64,000 nt of DNA from an uncultured Phocaeicola sp. (GCA_948956705.1 CARCZS010000003.1:35786-99785), one strand, 5' to 3'. Counted from the stretch's first letter, positions 37,051 through 46,048 are shown. The notes: generated by a model from the sequence alone, not told the origin. Translations and numbers: made by a program.

Positions 37051-38172
37051 ATGAAATTATTTGATGTATATCCTCTGTTCGATATTAATATCGTAAAGGG
37101 AAAAGGCTGCCATGTATGGGATGATAAAGATACGCAGTACCTTGATCTGTATGGTGGTCACGCGGTCATCTCCATCGGTCATGCACATCCGCATTATGTA
37201 GCGATGGTAAGCAATCAGGTGGCACAGTTGGGCTTTTATTCCAACTCGGTGATTAACAAACTGCAGCAGGAAGTGGCAGACCGATTGGGTAAGATTTCGG
37301 GTTACGACGATTACCAATTGTTTCTGATTAACAGTGGTGCCGAAGCAAACGAAAATGCGTTGAAGCTTGCTTCTTTTTATAATGGACGTAAGCGGGTGCT
37401 TTCTTTTAGCAAGGCATTTCACGGACGTACTTCATTGGCGGTGGAAGTAACCAATAATCCAAAGATTATTGCTCCGATTAATGATAACGGTCATGTGACG
37501 TATCTGCCCTTGAATGACATTGAGGCAGCTAAAGCTGAGTTGGCAAAAGGCGATGTATGTGCTGTGATTATTGAAGGTATTCAGGGTGTGGGTGGCATTC
37601 AAGTCCCTGATGCTAAATTCTTGCAAGAGTTGAGCAAGGAGTGTGAAGCGGCAGATGCAGTGCTTGTACTGGATGAAATTCAATCAGGATACGGACGAAG
37701 CGGTAAATTCTTTGCTCATCAGCATGCAGGTATCCGTCCGGATATGATTACCGTGGCAAAGGGAATCGGTAACGGCTTCCCTATGGCAGGTGTTCTGATT
37801 AGTCCGAAATTCAAGCCGGTGTATGGACAACTTGGTACCACTTTCGGCGGAAACCATTTGGCTTGTTCGGCAGCTATTGCCGTATTAGATGTGATGGAAC
37901 AGGAAAATTTGGTGGAAAATGCTGCGACAGTCGGCGCTTACTTATTGACTGAATTAAAGAAATTCCCGCAAATAAAGGAAGTGCGTGGCGAAGGTCTGAT
38001 GATTGGTATAGAGTTTGATGAGCCGATTAAGGAATTACGTCAACGCTTGTTATTTGAACAAAAAGTATTCACCGGTGTCAGCGGCACAAATGTTATCCGT
38101 TTGTTACCGCCTCTCTGCTTGACTATAGCTGAGGCTGACGAATTCTTGGCCCGCTTTAAGAAACTCTTTTGA
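37051..38172 (+). CDS. argD: N-acylornithine aminotransferase
   Basis: The 373-residue PLP enzyme is a class III aminotransferase: LYGGHAVISIGHAHP, NSGAEANENALKLA, VLDEIQSGYGRSGKFFAHQ, and the PLP lysine K237 in TVAKGIGNGFPMAG. It makes N-acylornithine from the semialdehyde using glutamate. It lies 13 bases after argC and is followed by a strong terminator, so it is the last gene of the argR operon. argB, the transcarbamylase and argH are not in the window. Confidence 0.95.
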   Translation: MKLFDVYPLFDINIVKGKGCHVWDDKDTQYLDLYGGHAVISIGHAHPHYVAMVSNQVAQLGFYSNSVINKLQQEVADRLGKISGYDDYQLFLINSGAEANENALKLASFYNGRKRVLSFSKAFHGRTSLAVEVTNNPKIIAPINDNGHVTYLPLNDIEAAKAELAKGDVCAVIIEGIQGVGGIQVPDAKFLQELSKECEAADAVLVLDEIQSGYGRSGKFFAHQHAGIRPDMITVAKGIGNGFPMAGVLISPKFKPVYGQLGTTFGGNHLACSAAIAVLDVMEQENLVENAATVGAYLLTELKKFPQIKEVRGEGLMIGIEFDEPIKELRQRLLFEQKVFTGVSGTNVIRLLPPLCLTIAEADEFLARFKKLF

Positions 38173-38198
38173 TTGAAAGAAGTTTGCAATAATATAAG

Positions 38199-38241
38199 AA
38201 AGTGAAAATACATGTCCTATGGGCCGGTATTTTCACTTTTT
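38199..38241 (+). terminator. Terminator after argD
   Basis: A perfect 13-bp stem (38199-38211 with 38227-38239) with a 15-base loop runs into TTTTT. Just past it is a TATCTTTG promoter box, so the arginine operon ends here and proC starts separately. The short GGGCCGGT occurs twice (38221 and 38254). Confidence 0.85.
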
Positions 38242-38246
38242 CCGTT

Positions 38247-38254
38247 TATCTTTG
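38247..38254 (+). promoter_or_regulatory. -7 promoter box of proC
   Basis: TATCTTTG is a full TAnnTTTG match, 27 bases before the proC ATG, placed immediately behind the argD terminator. The -33 region shows no TTTG. Confidence 0.5.
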
Positions 38255-38281
38255 GGCCGGTCGATTTAAAAGAATAATAAA

Positions 38282-39061
38282 ATGAAAGTAGCAATTATCG
38301 GTGCAGGAAACATGGGAGGTGCCATTGCACGCGGCTTAGCCCAAGGAACTATAGTAAAAGCAAGTGAAATATTCGTAGCCAACCCCAGCAATGGGAAACT
38401 GGATGCGTTGAAGGCGGAGTTTCCTGAAATCAATGTGACAAATGACAATGATGAAGTGGTGAAAGAGGCCGATATCGTCATTCTGGCAGTGAAGCCGTGG
38501 ATGGTAGAACAAGTGCTGAGTTTTACTAAATTGGATATTGAACGCCAAGTACTTGTCTCTGTTGCGGGAGGCCTGTCGTTCGATCGTTTTTCCGAATGGG
38601 TAAGCCCGCAGATGACTATTTTCCGTGTGATTCCGAACACAGCCATTTCCGAACGCCAAAGTATGACTTTAATAGCCAGTCGCAATGCCAGTAAGGAACA
38701 GGAACAACTGATGCTGGATATTTTCAATGAGCTTGGACTGGCTATGCTGATACCCGAAAGCCAGATGGGAGCTACCACTGCATTGACTTCTTGCGGTATA
38801 GCCTATGTATTGAAGTATATACAGGCGGCTATGCAGGCCGGCATTGAGATGGGCATTTATCCGAAAGATGCACAGAAAATGGTGGCGCAATCGGTAAAGG
38901 GTGCTGCCGAACTCATTCTGAATAATGATACACATCCTTCTGTGGAGATTGATAAGGTAACGACTCCCGGTGGAATAACTATTAAGGGTATCAATGAATT
39001 GGACCATGCCGGATTTACTTCGGCCGTTATCAAGGCAATGAAAGTAAGTAATGTAAAATAG
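38282..39061 (+). CDS. proC: Pyrroline-5-carboxylate reductase
   Basis: The 259-residue protein begins with the NAD(P)-binding motif VAIIGAGNMGGAIARG and has the family motifs VILAVKPWMV, RVIPNTAISERQSMT and the C-terminal VTTPGGITIKGINELD. It reduces pyrroline-5-carboxylate to proline, the last step of proline synthesis, in the cytoplasm. It sits next to the arginine operon but has its own promoter box. The spacer to the next, converging gene (39062-39177) holds a GAAACATGTTTC palindrome and nothing else I recognise. Confidence 0.95.
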   Translation: MKVAIIGAGNMGGAIARGLAQGTIVKASEIFVANPSNGKLDALKAEFPEINVTNDNDEVVKEADIVILAVKPWMVEQVLSFTKLDIERQVLVSVAGGLSFDRFSEWVSPQMTIFRVIPNTAISERQSMTLIASRNASKEQEQLMLDIFNELGLAMLIPESQMGATTALTSCGIAYVLKYIQAAMQAGIEMGIYPKDAQKMVAQSVKGAAELILNNDTHPSVEIDKVTTPGGITIKGINELDHAGFTSAVIKAMKVSNVK

Positions 39062-39177
39062 GATTTAGATACCAAGTGAAAGGGAAACATGTTTCATATA
39101 CACATATATCAGTGATAACAAGTGTATTACAATAACTTCCTGTCTTCTGTTGCTTCTGAAATTCGTTTCTAGGATAG

Positions 39178-41136
39178 TCATGTTTGGTTTCCATAAGGAT
39201 AAGTAAAACTTATCGTTGCTCCTGTTGCTGCATTCGGCTCAATAGTATAAGTGCCACCGAAGTATTCAATGGTCATTCGGTTAATATTATGGCGTATTTC
39301 TGTTTTTTGCGTTTGCAGTTGGGCATCTGCCAATGGACTGTTGACAATGCGGAACACTAACATTTTTCTTTCATTATCGCGGTTCAGATAGAAAGATACA
39401 TTTCTGCTTTTCTCGCATGGGTCGGCATAAATCAATGTGCTTAATATTACCTGTGTGAGGCGATTATTGTCGGCTGTTATCATTTGGACGTCAATATCAG
39501 AATAAAAATTAATATATATTTTATCTCCGCACTTCATGTGTACCATGCTGGTGATATCCGAGCACAATTGAATAATTTCACACTCATCCAATTGCCATTT
39601 CGTTTTTCCGGCTTCTAGCCTTGATAAATCGAGTACGTCGTTTACCAGTTGGATAAGTTCGGCTGAATTAGCCTGAATAATTTCAGTGTAAGCTTTCCAC
39701 TGAGTGGCATCGATATTCTCTACATCGGTAGTCATTAATTGGGAGAATCCTAATACGTTATTCAGAGGAATGCGGATATTGTAACTCATATTGGCAAGGA
39801 AACGGCTTTTCACTTCATTGGCCTCTTCCGCTATCATACTCATGGCACGACATTCTTCTTCTTCTTTCTTCAGTCTTTTTCGCACCGAGTAGATGCGTAT
39901 GGTAGAAGGAATTAAAATAAGCAAAGCAATGGCAATCACTGCAATGATGATATAGCGCTTCATGGTTTTATGCTGTTCTTTCTCAAGAATAAGATTGTTG
40001 ATGTTATACATCTCATAGATTTCATTTATTTGAGATGTTGATAAGTTCCTGTGGAAAGTATCTTTCTGGGCCAGTAATTTTTGAAAGAGGGGGATAGCCT
40101 CGTCCAGTCTTCCGGCATCGACTAAAATGCTTGCCCGGTTTATTCCAATGTTCAGTCCGTCATTGTCCGCGATGTTGGAGAGCAGGCTGATGGTACTGTC
40201 GGCACAGACTAGAGCCTTGTCATATTCATGAATCGCTTTATAGTAACGCGAATAAACATCATAATATAATCCGCGGCATGGGATATAACATTCGCTGAAA
40301 AAGTTTTTATCCATCTCTTTCAGATAGGGGACTGCTTCTTCTGTACGACCGTGGTAGATATAATAATCGGCATACAAGGATTCCAATAATAGGTAGGCAT
40401 TTTTTTTGGATAAGACCGGATAATGGTTTGAGTACATTTTATCGAGAAAACTTCTATATTCGTCTAAAACCTTCATAAGGTCTTTGTCTTTCGTGGACGA
40501 GCAGCCCAAAACTAATTCCTGCAGAACGTCTTTGCGTGTACTGAAAGGTGCATCAGGCGGTAATAGCCGATAAGCCTCTTTGCCAGCTTCGATACCCTCT
40601 TTGTTGCGCATGGTCATTAAATAAGCGGTCATCATACATAGCTTGGCTCTAGACATACCCAAGGGATGGTTTAATTTTTGGGCTAGTTCATACATCTCTT
40701 CGGCTTCCGTTATGCTATATTCTATTTTGTGTGCAATAATCCGCATGGTGATATGGACTCTTTTCCCTAGAAAATAAAAGTCATGAAATTTATTCTCCAA
40801 GGCCAATTTCTCCAGTTTTTCCATCCATAGGTTTACATTTTCTTCATCTTGATGGTTGAAGTAGTAGACTAAGTGGGAATAAACGGCATAACATTCGTAA
40901 TACTTATTATCCTGTTGGATAGCTTCCTCTAACATTTGATCTAAAAATGTGAGGGAGGAAGGCGACATAGGGTCTAGATGCACCAGTGTGATGAACATAT
41001 CTAGTCGGGTGGTATCGGCCGGCAATGTTTCTAATACTTTTAGTAAACTGTCTTTGGCGGAAGTGCTACTGTTAGAAAGTAATTTTGCTCCTCCGCTATA
41101 AATCAGTATGATGAGCAGTATCAGTATTCGTTTCAT
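39178..41136 (-). CDS. TPR sensor protein with inactive histidine-kinase domain, copy B2
   Basis: The 652-residue protein has a signal peptide, a periplasmic TPR region (about 60-390), a membrane segment (394-414) and a HisKA-like domain in which the phospho-acceptor His is replaced by tyrosine (Y452 in LANMSYNIRIPLNN). The ATP domain is also lost: the N-box region reads RLTQVILSTLIYADP without Asn, DTGxGI is replaced by RIVNSPLADAQ, and the glycine-rich G2 box is absent. It shares with 29421-31406 the replacement motifs N(T/S)PLA, KT.IR..IN, YFGG and FTYPY. It can neither autophosphorylate nor accept phosphate at the usual place. Its start overlaps the stop of the intact kinase gene by 4 bases (ATGA), a sign of coupled translation. 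Confidence 0.87.
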   Translation of the reverse strand: MKRILILLIILIYSGGAKLLSNSSTSAKDSLLKVLETLPADTTRLDMFITLVHLDPMSPSSLTFLDQMLEEAIQQDNKYYECYAVYSHLVYYFNHQDEENVNLWMEKLEKLALENKFHDFYFLGKRVHITMRIIAHKIEYSITEAEEMYELAQKLNHPLGMSRAKLCMMTAYLMTMRNKEGIEAGKEAYRLLPPDAPFSTRKDVLQELVLGCSSTKDKDLMKVLDEYRSFLDKMYSNHYPVLSKKNAYLLLESLYADYYIYHGRTEEAVPYLKEMDKNFFSECYIPCRGLYYDVYSRYYKAIHEYDKALVCADSTISLLSNIADNDGLNIGINRASILVDAGRLDEAIPLFQKLLAQKDTFHRNLSTSQINEIYEMYNINNLILEKEQHKTMKRYIIIAVIAIALLILIPSTIRIYSVRKRLKKEEEECRAMSMIAEEANEVKSRFLANMSYNIRIPLNNVLGFSQLMTTDVENIDATQWKAYTEIIQANSAELIQLVNDVLDLSRLEAGKTKWQLDECEIIQLCSDITSMVHMKCGDKIYINFYSDIDVQMITADNNRLTQVILSTLIYADPCEKSRNVSFYLNRDNERKMLVFRIVNSPLADAQLQTQKTEIRHNINRMTIEYFGGTYTIEPNAATGATISFTYPYGNQT

Positions 41137-42989
41137 GGTTTTTCCCCTTCTGTTTCTTTTTTCTTATCTATTGGGTTAATAGGATGGGTAAAACAAAATC
41201 TGCATCCGCCGGTATAACTCGAATCCAGCCAGATATTTCCACCTATATGTTCTATAATGAGCTGGCAAATGGAAAGTCCAAGTCCACTTCCCTGTGCCGT
41301 TTCGTTTAGTTTTTCGAATCGGTTGAATATTTTACTCTGCTTTTCTGGCGGAATACCACAGCCTGTGTCGGTTATGGTGAACAGGACACTGTCTTTCGAA
41401 TATTGTTCCACTTCCAATGTAATGCTGCCTTTGGGAGTAAACTTGGTGGCATTGATGAGCAGGTTGATAAGTAACTGCTGCAGACGGGAATCATCTGTGT
41501 ATAGTTGCAACGACTCCAGTCCGGATTTGAATAGAACTTCGGCTTCGGTCTTTTTTACGTTGTTGACAGTATTGATTACATCCCGACAAATACTGATAGC
41601 ATCATGGTAGTTAAAGTGAAAATGAATATTCCCTGTTCCGAGATTGGACAAGTCAATAACGTCATTGATTAACTTTATCAGCAGGTCTGAGTTTCTTTGT
41701 ATGACCTCACTGCATTGGCGACGTGTCTCTTCATCCAATTGTTTGTCTGTCAGCAGTTCCGAGAAACCGGATATGGCACTGAGAGGAGTGCGGATTTCGT
41801 GGCTCATGTTGGATAAGAAAAGACTTTTGGTATGCATGGCGTTTTCTGCATTCAGTCGTGATTGTTCCAACTTGATTTTGGACTGCTCCAATTTTTTATT
41901 CTGTTTCAGAATACTGATGGCCAGATAGGTGATAATTCCCAATATGATAACTCCCGATACGAGTCCCACCAATAGTAGATGGTTGAGCTCTTCCTTATTT
42001 TCAATTTGCATACGGTTTTCTTCAAATCGGGCGCGAAGGTTATTGATTCGGTGTGAGTAACTGGGAGATACGACTGAGTCACTTACTTCGCTGATTCGCT
42101 CATACAGTCGGGCAGCTTCCAGTTTCTTTCCCATTTTTATTAAAAGGTTGGCCTTGGTGTATGACACATGCAAATAGTTGACCGACTTGTTTTTCTGATG
42201 GATATTTTCTAGAAACTCATCATAATTTTGCAATGCTTGTTCGTATGCACCGATGGTTTCGTTGTATTGCCCGCATGCAAAGTTGAGAAAAGGATAGAAA
42301 TAAGGCTGCGGGTTTGATGTGAAAAAGTGTTCTGCTTTTTGGAGGTATTCCGCTGCTTTTTGAATATTTTCTTTTTTGATATAGAAGGCTGAATGGAGGA
42401 TGTAATCAAAAAAATGTAAAGTGGTGCCGGCATATTTGTATTCTGAGGCTTCCAATTGATGGATATATTGTCCAGCTTCGTCTGTCTGGTCTGTCATCAT
42501 CAGTAGTGAGATAAGTTTCAGGGTGGTTGCTTCTTTAAACAAATTATGGTCGGGAGAAGTAATATGATATTGGATGGCTTCCTTATAAGAGTCAATGGCT
42601 TCCTGTGCCATGTTGGAGCAATGGTAGGCGTCTCCGATGGCTCTGCTTGCGAGTGCCATTCCTTGCTGATAATTCATGGTTTTGGCTTTTTCATACATTA
42701 GTCGTGCTTCATCTATGGCCTGACCAATATCTCCACGATACGAATAGAGTTGGACCAGCTGCTGTTTGATACGAAAGAATAAATCTGTTTTTCCTTCTTT
42801 TTCCAATGTCGGTGTGATTTGTTCTCCCCAGTAGATAACGCTGTCAATGGGGGTGTTGGTATCAAAGGCAAGATAATTATCCATTAGATATTCCAATGTG
42901 GACAGATGTTGGCTCTCTCTGTTCGCAGCCTGAAGGGGAAGGATAAATAATATGGTTAAAAGTATAATATAGCAAATGTGTTTTCCCAT
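41133..42989 (-). CDS. TPR-containing sensor histidine kinase (intact), copy B1
   Basis: The 618-residue kinase parallels the 27519-29405 gene: signal peptide (1-22), periplasmic TPR region (about 85-320), membrane segment (338-360), coiled linker, HisKA with H397 (FLSNMSHEIRTPLSA), and a full HATPase domain with N-box N509/N513 (LLINLLINATKFT), G1 DTGCGI (541-546), F-box FNRFEKL and G2 GSGLGL (567-572). It has no receiver domain. Its stop codon overlaps the start of the inactive partner. It is divergent from the Fe-S aldo/keto reductase gene. Confidence 0.93.
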   Translation of the reverse strand: MGKHICYIILLTILFILPLQAANRESQHLSTLEYLMDNYLAFDTNTPIDSVIYWGEQITPTLEKEGKTDLFFRIKQQLVQLYSYRGDIGQAIDEARLMYEKAKTMNYQQGMALASRAIGDAYHCSNMAQEAIDSYKEAIQYHITSPDHNLFKEATTLKLISLLMMTDQTDEAGQYIHQLEASEYKYAGTTLHFFDYILHSAFYIKKENIQKAAEYLQKAEHFFTSNPQPYFYPFLNFACGQYNETIGAYEQALQNYDEFLENIHQKNKSVNYLHVSYTKANLLIKMGKKLEAARLYERISEVSDSVVSPSYSHRINNLRARFEENRMQIENKEELNHLLLVGLVSGVIILGIITYLAISILKQNKKLEQSKIKLEQSRLNAENAMHTKSLFLSNMSHEIRTPLSAISGFSELLTDKQLDEETRRQCSEVIQRNSDLLIKLINDVIDLSNLGTGNIHFHFNYHDAISICRDVINTVNNVKKTEAEVLFKSGLESLQLYTDDSRLQQLLINLLINATKFTPKGSITLEVEQYSKDSVLFTITDTGCGIPPEKQSKIFNRFEKLNETAQGSGLGLSICQLIIEHIGGNIWLDSSYTGGCRFCFTHPINPIDKKKETEGEKP

Positions 42990-43017
42990 TTTATTTATTA
43001 ATATGGTCAGAACTTTG

Positions 43018-43025
43018 CAAATATA
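43018..43025 (-). promoter_or_regulatory. -7 promoter box of kinase pair B
   Basis: On the minus strand these bases read TATATTTG, a full TAnnTTTG match, 29 bases before the ATG at 42989. Confidence 0.5.
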
Positions 43026-43101
43026 GGTAATATATATTATATATGTAAGAAGTTTGTTATGAAAAAACGATCTAATGTTGAGTCTTTCTATTTTTTTCTG
43101 A

Positions 43102-43109
43102 TAACTTTG
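43102..43109 (+). promoter_or_regulatory. -7 promoter box of the aldo/keto reductase gene
   Basis: TAACTTTG matches TAnnTTTG, 33 bases before the ATG at 43143; a GTTG about 25 bases upstream could serve as the -33 element. Confidence 0.5.
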
Positions 43110-43142
43110 TAGTTGTTGAAGGTCAAAGTAGAATAACCAGGT

Positions 43143-44525
43143 ATGAAAGAGAAAAATGAAAAAGGGATTGACAGAAGAAAATTCCTGAAGATAATGGGAG
43201 CTGGCGCCGTGGCATCGGCTACCGCATTATATGGTTGCTCGTCCGATAAAAAGCCGCAGGCATCGGAAGCGGCGGCACGTGGAGAAATTCCTACAGATAA
43301 AATGACTTACCGCACTTCACCCAAAGGAGAGCGTATATCACTGCTGGGGTATGGGTGTATGAGGTGGCCAATGAAACAAAATCCTGATGGCAAAGGGGAA
43401 ATTGTGGATCAGGAAGCGGTGAACAGGTTGGTGGATTATGCCATAGAGCATGGAGTGAATTATTTTGATACGTCGCCTGTCTATTGCCAGGGATTGTCTG
43501 AGAAGGCTACCGGTATTGCATTGAAACGCCATCCCCGCGAGAAACTTTTCATAGCTACCAAACTGTCGAATTTTCAGAACTATACGCGTGAAAATTCCAT
43601 TGAGATGTATCGGCAGTCATTCAAAGAGTTGCAGACGGATTATTTGGATTACTATCTGCTTCATTCTGTGGGAGGAGGAGCCGGAATACAGACTTTCCAT
43701 GACCGTTACATTGATAACGGAGTTCTTGATTTCTTGTTGAAAGAGCGTGATGCAGGACGTATCCGCAATTTGGGTTGGTCGTTTCACGGTTCGGTGGAGG
43801 TATTTGATTACTTGTTGTCGTTGGATGTGAAATGGGACTTTGTACAGATACAGATGAATTATGCCGACTGGCGCCATGCCACGGGCAATAATGTGAATGC
43901 CGAATATCTTTATGGCGAATTGGAGAAACGGGGCATTCCGGCTATTATCATGGAACCTTTGTTGGGCGGTCGTCTTGCCAAACTGAATGATCATCTGATA
44001 GCACGCCTCAAGCAGCGTCGTCCCGAGAATAGTGTGGCATCGTGGGCGTTCCGTTTTGCCGGGACTTATCCCGATGTACTGTGTGTATTGAGCGGAATGA
44101 CTTATCTGGAACATTTGCAGGATAATCTTCGTACTTATTCGCCGTTGGAGTTGCTGACCGATGAAGAAAAAGATTTTTTGGAGGACACGGCACAGATGAT
44201 GCTGAAGTATCCTACCATTCCCTGCAATGACTGTAAATATTGTATGCCTTGTCCTTATGGACTGGATATTCCCGCCATACTGTTGCACTACAACCGTTGT
44301 GTGAATGAAGGAAATGTACCCAAGAGCCGTCAGGACGAGAACTACCGAAAAGCGCGTCGTGCGTTTTTGGTGGGCTATGACCGCGCTGTACCTAAACTTA
44401 GGCAGGCCAATCATTGCATCGGCTGTAATCAGTGCAACCCGCATTGCCCTCAGAGTATAGATATTCCGAAACAGCTCCGCCGCATAGACGACTTTGTGGA
44501 GCAGTTGAAACAAGAAACCTTATAA
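43143..44525 (+). CDS. Tat-exported aldo/keto reductase with C-terminal 4Fe-4S ferredoxin domain
   Basis: The 460-residue protein starts with a twin-arginine signal (DRRKFLKIMGAGAVASATAL, then YGCSS, so it may also be lipid-anchored). An aldo/keto reductase barrel follows (about 55-345): GYGCMRWP, NYFDTSPVYCQG (catalytic Asp and Tyr), FIATKLSN (Lys) and YYLLHSVGG (His). The C-terminus carries cysteine clusters PCNDCKYCMPCPYGLDIP and HCIGCNQCNPHCPQSIDIP, fit for one or two 4Fe-4S clusters. It probably reduces or oxidises a small carbonyl compound in the periplasm with electrons passed through Fe-S centres. The gene directly downstream, a membrane polyferredoxin, is the likely electron partner. 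Confidence 0.92.
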   Translation: MKEKNEKGIDRRKFLKIMGAGAVASATALYGCSSDKKPQASEAAARGEIPTDKMTYRTSPKGERISLLGYGCMRWPMKQNPDGKGEIVDQEAVNRLVDYAIEHGVNYFDTSPVYCQGLSEKATGIALKRHPREKLFIATKLSNFQNYTRENSIEMYRQSFKELQTDYLDYYLLHSVGGGAGIQTFHDRYIDNGVLDFLLKERDAGRIRNLGWSFHGSVEVFDYLLSLDVKWDFVQIQMNYADWRHATGNNVNAEYLYGELEKRGIPAIIMEPLLGGRLAKLNDHLIARLKQRRPENSVASWAFRFAGTYPDVLCVLSGMTYLEHLQDNLRTYSPLELLTDEEKDFLEDTAQMMLKYPTIPCNDCKYCMPCPYGLDIPAILLHYNRCVNEGNVPKSRQDENYRKARRAFLVGYDRAVPKLRQANHCIGCNQCNPHCPQSIDIPKQLRRIDDFVEQLKQETL

Positions 44526-44536
44526 TAAAAAAACGA

Positions 44537-46048
44537 ATGCTTATGTTACGTAAAATAAGACTGACGGCTGCTGTGCTGTTTTTCTCCCTGATTACCTTGC
44601 TGTTTCTTGATTTTACAGGCACTTTACACGGTTGGTTCGGCTGGATGGCAAAGATTCAGTTTTTGCCTGCGGTGCTGGCCTTGAATGTAGGGATTGTGGT
44701 GGGGCTGGTGATTTTCACTTTGGTGTTCGGGCGCATTTATTGTTCAGTCATTTGCCCGTTGGGTGTCTTTCAGGATATCATTTCCTGTTTTTCGGGAAAG
44801 GTGAAAAAGAACCGTTTCCGTTACTCTCCCGCAGTGTCGTGGCTGCGTTATTCTCTGTTGGTGTTGTTTGTAGCTGTATTGGTGGCAGGTGTGGTGCCGT
44901 TGGCTGCTTTGCTGGCTCCTTACAGCTCATACGGTAGAATCGTCGCCCATCTTTTTGCTCCTTTTTATCAGTGGGGGAACAACTTGTTGGCATACTTTGC
45001 CGAACGGATGGACAGTTATGCTTTTTATTCGGTGGATATATGGATGAAAGGAATCTCTACCTTTGCGGTGGCTGCCGTTACCTTTGCGGTTCTTTTTGTG
45101 CTGGCATGGCGAGGCGGCCGCACTTATTGCAACACGGTTTGTCCGGTAGGTACGGTGCTCGGTTTTCTTTCCCGATATTCATATTTTAAGTTGGTTATCG
45201 ATACTTCCAAATGTAATGGTTGCGGGCTGTGCGCACGTAATTGCAAGTCTTCCTGTATCAATCCCAAGGCTCATGAAATAGACTATAGCCGCTGTGTGGC
45301 GTGTATGGATTGTATAGACAAATGCCGTCAGGGAGCCATCCGTTATTTGCCCGGACGAATGCTTCAAAAGAAACAGCCGGCGGTGGCGCATGCTACCGCT
45401 TCGGAAGCGGAAAAAGTGGATCAGTCTCGTCGCGGTTTTCTCACTGTTTCGGCTTTGCTTACTGCCGGTGCTTTACTGAAGGCACAAGAGAAGAAGGTAG
45501 ATGGCGGGCTGGCTGCAATAATAGACAAGAAGGTGCCCGACCGTGCCACACGGCTTGTTCCTGCAGGAGCGTCGGGCATCGGGCATTTCGCACAACACTG
45601 TACGGCGTGCCAATTGTGTGTGTCGGCTTGTCCTAATCAAGTGCTTCGTCCTTCGTCCGATTTAAAACATCTGATGCAGCCCGAAATGTCTTATGAGCGC
45701 GGCTACTGCCGCCCCGAGTGCGTGAAGTGTGCCGAGGTCTGTCCGGCAGGAGCCATTCGTCCCATTACTACAGTGGATAAGTCAAGTATTCAGATTGGAC
45801 ATGCAGTGTGGATTGCGCAGAACTGTGTGGTCAAAACCGACGGAGTGAGTTGTGGCAACTGTGCACGGCATTGTCCGACAGGAGCTATTCAGATGGTTCC
45901 TCAAGATGCCGAAGATGCCTCTTCTTTACAAATACCTGTAGTAAACACAGAACGTTGTATCGGTTGTGGTGCGTGTGAAAATCTTTGTCCGGCACGTCCT
46001 TTCAGTGCCATTTATGTGGAAGGGCACGAAGCGCATCGGGTCATTTAA
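44537..46048 (+). CDS. NapH-like membrane polyferredoxin (4Fe-4S protein)
   Basis: I start at the ATG at 44537 (44543 is an alternative); the long upstream reading frame overlaps the reductase gene and is not credible. The 503-residue product has an N-terminal membrane domain with about five helices and the NapH/RdxA-type paired motifs IYCSVICPLGVFQD and TYCNTVCPVGTVLG, then two ferredoxin motifs (CNGCGLCARNCKSSCINP, CVACMDCIDKC). A twin-arginine-like stretch SRRGFLTVSALLTAGALL follows in the middle, and the C-terminal part holds further cysteine clusters (CTACQLCVSACP, CVKCAEVCP, CGNCARHCP, CIGCGACENLCP). It looks like a fusion of a membrane electron carrier with an exported polyferredoxin, probably feeding the reductase encoded 11 bases upstream. 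Confidence 0.88.
   Translation: MLMLRKIRLTAAVLFFSLITLLFLDFTGTLHGWFGWMAKIQFLPAVLALNVGIVVGLVIFTLVFGRIYCSVICPLGVFQDIISCFSGKVKKNRFRYSPAVSWLRYSLLVLFVAVLVAGVVPLAALLAPYSSYGRIVAHLFAPFYQWGNNLLAYFAERMDSYAFYSVDIWMKGISTFAVAAVTFAVLFVLAWRGGRTYCNTVCPVGTVLGFLSRYSYFKLVIDTSKCNGCGLCARNCKSSCINPKAHEIDYSRCVACMDCIDKCRQGAIRYLPGRMLQKKQPAVAHATASEAEKVDQSRRGFLTVSALLTAGALLKAQEKKVDGGLAAIIDKKVPDRATRLVPAGASGIGHFAQHCTACQLCVSACPNQVLRPSSDLKHLMQPEMSYERGYCRPECVKCAEVCPAGAIRPITTVDKSSIQIGHAVWIAQNCVVKTDGVSCGNCARHCPTGAIQMVPQDAEDASSLQIPVVNTERCIGCGACENLCPARPFSAIYVEGHEAHRVI

Noticed and set aside
44432..44536. Longer N-terminus for the polyferredoxin
   Set aside because: The extension overlaps the reductase gene in another frame, encodes no plausible leader, and good ATGs with a membrane helix right behind them occur at 44537 and 44543.
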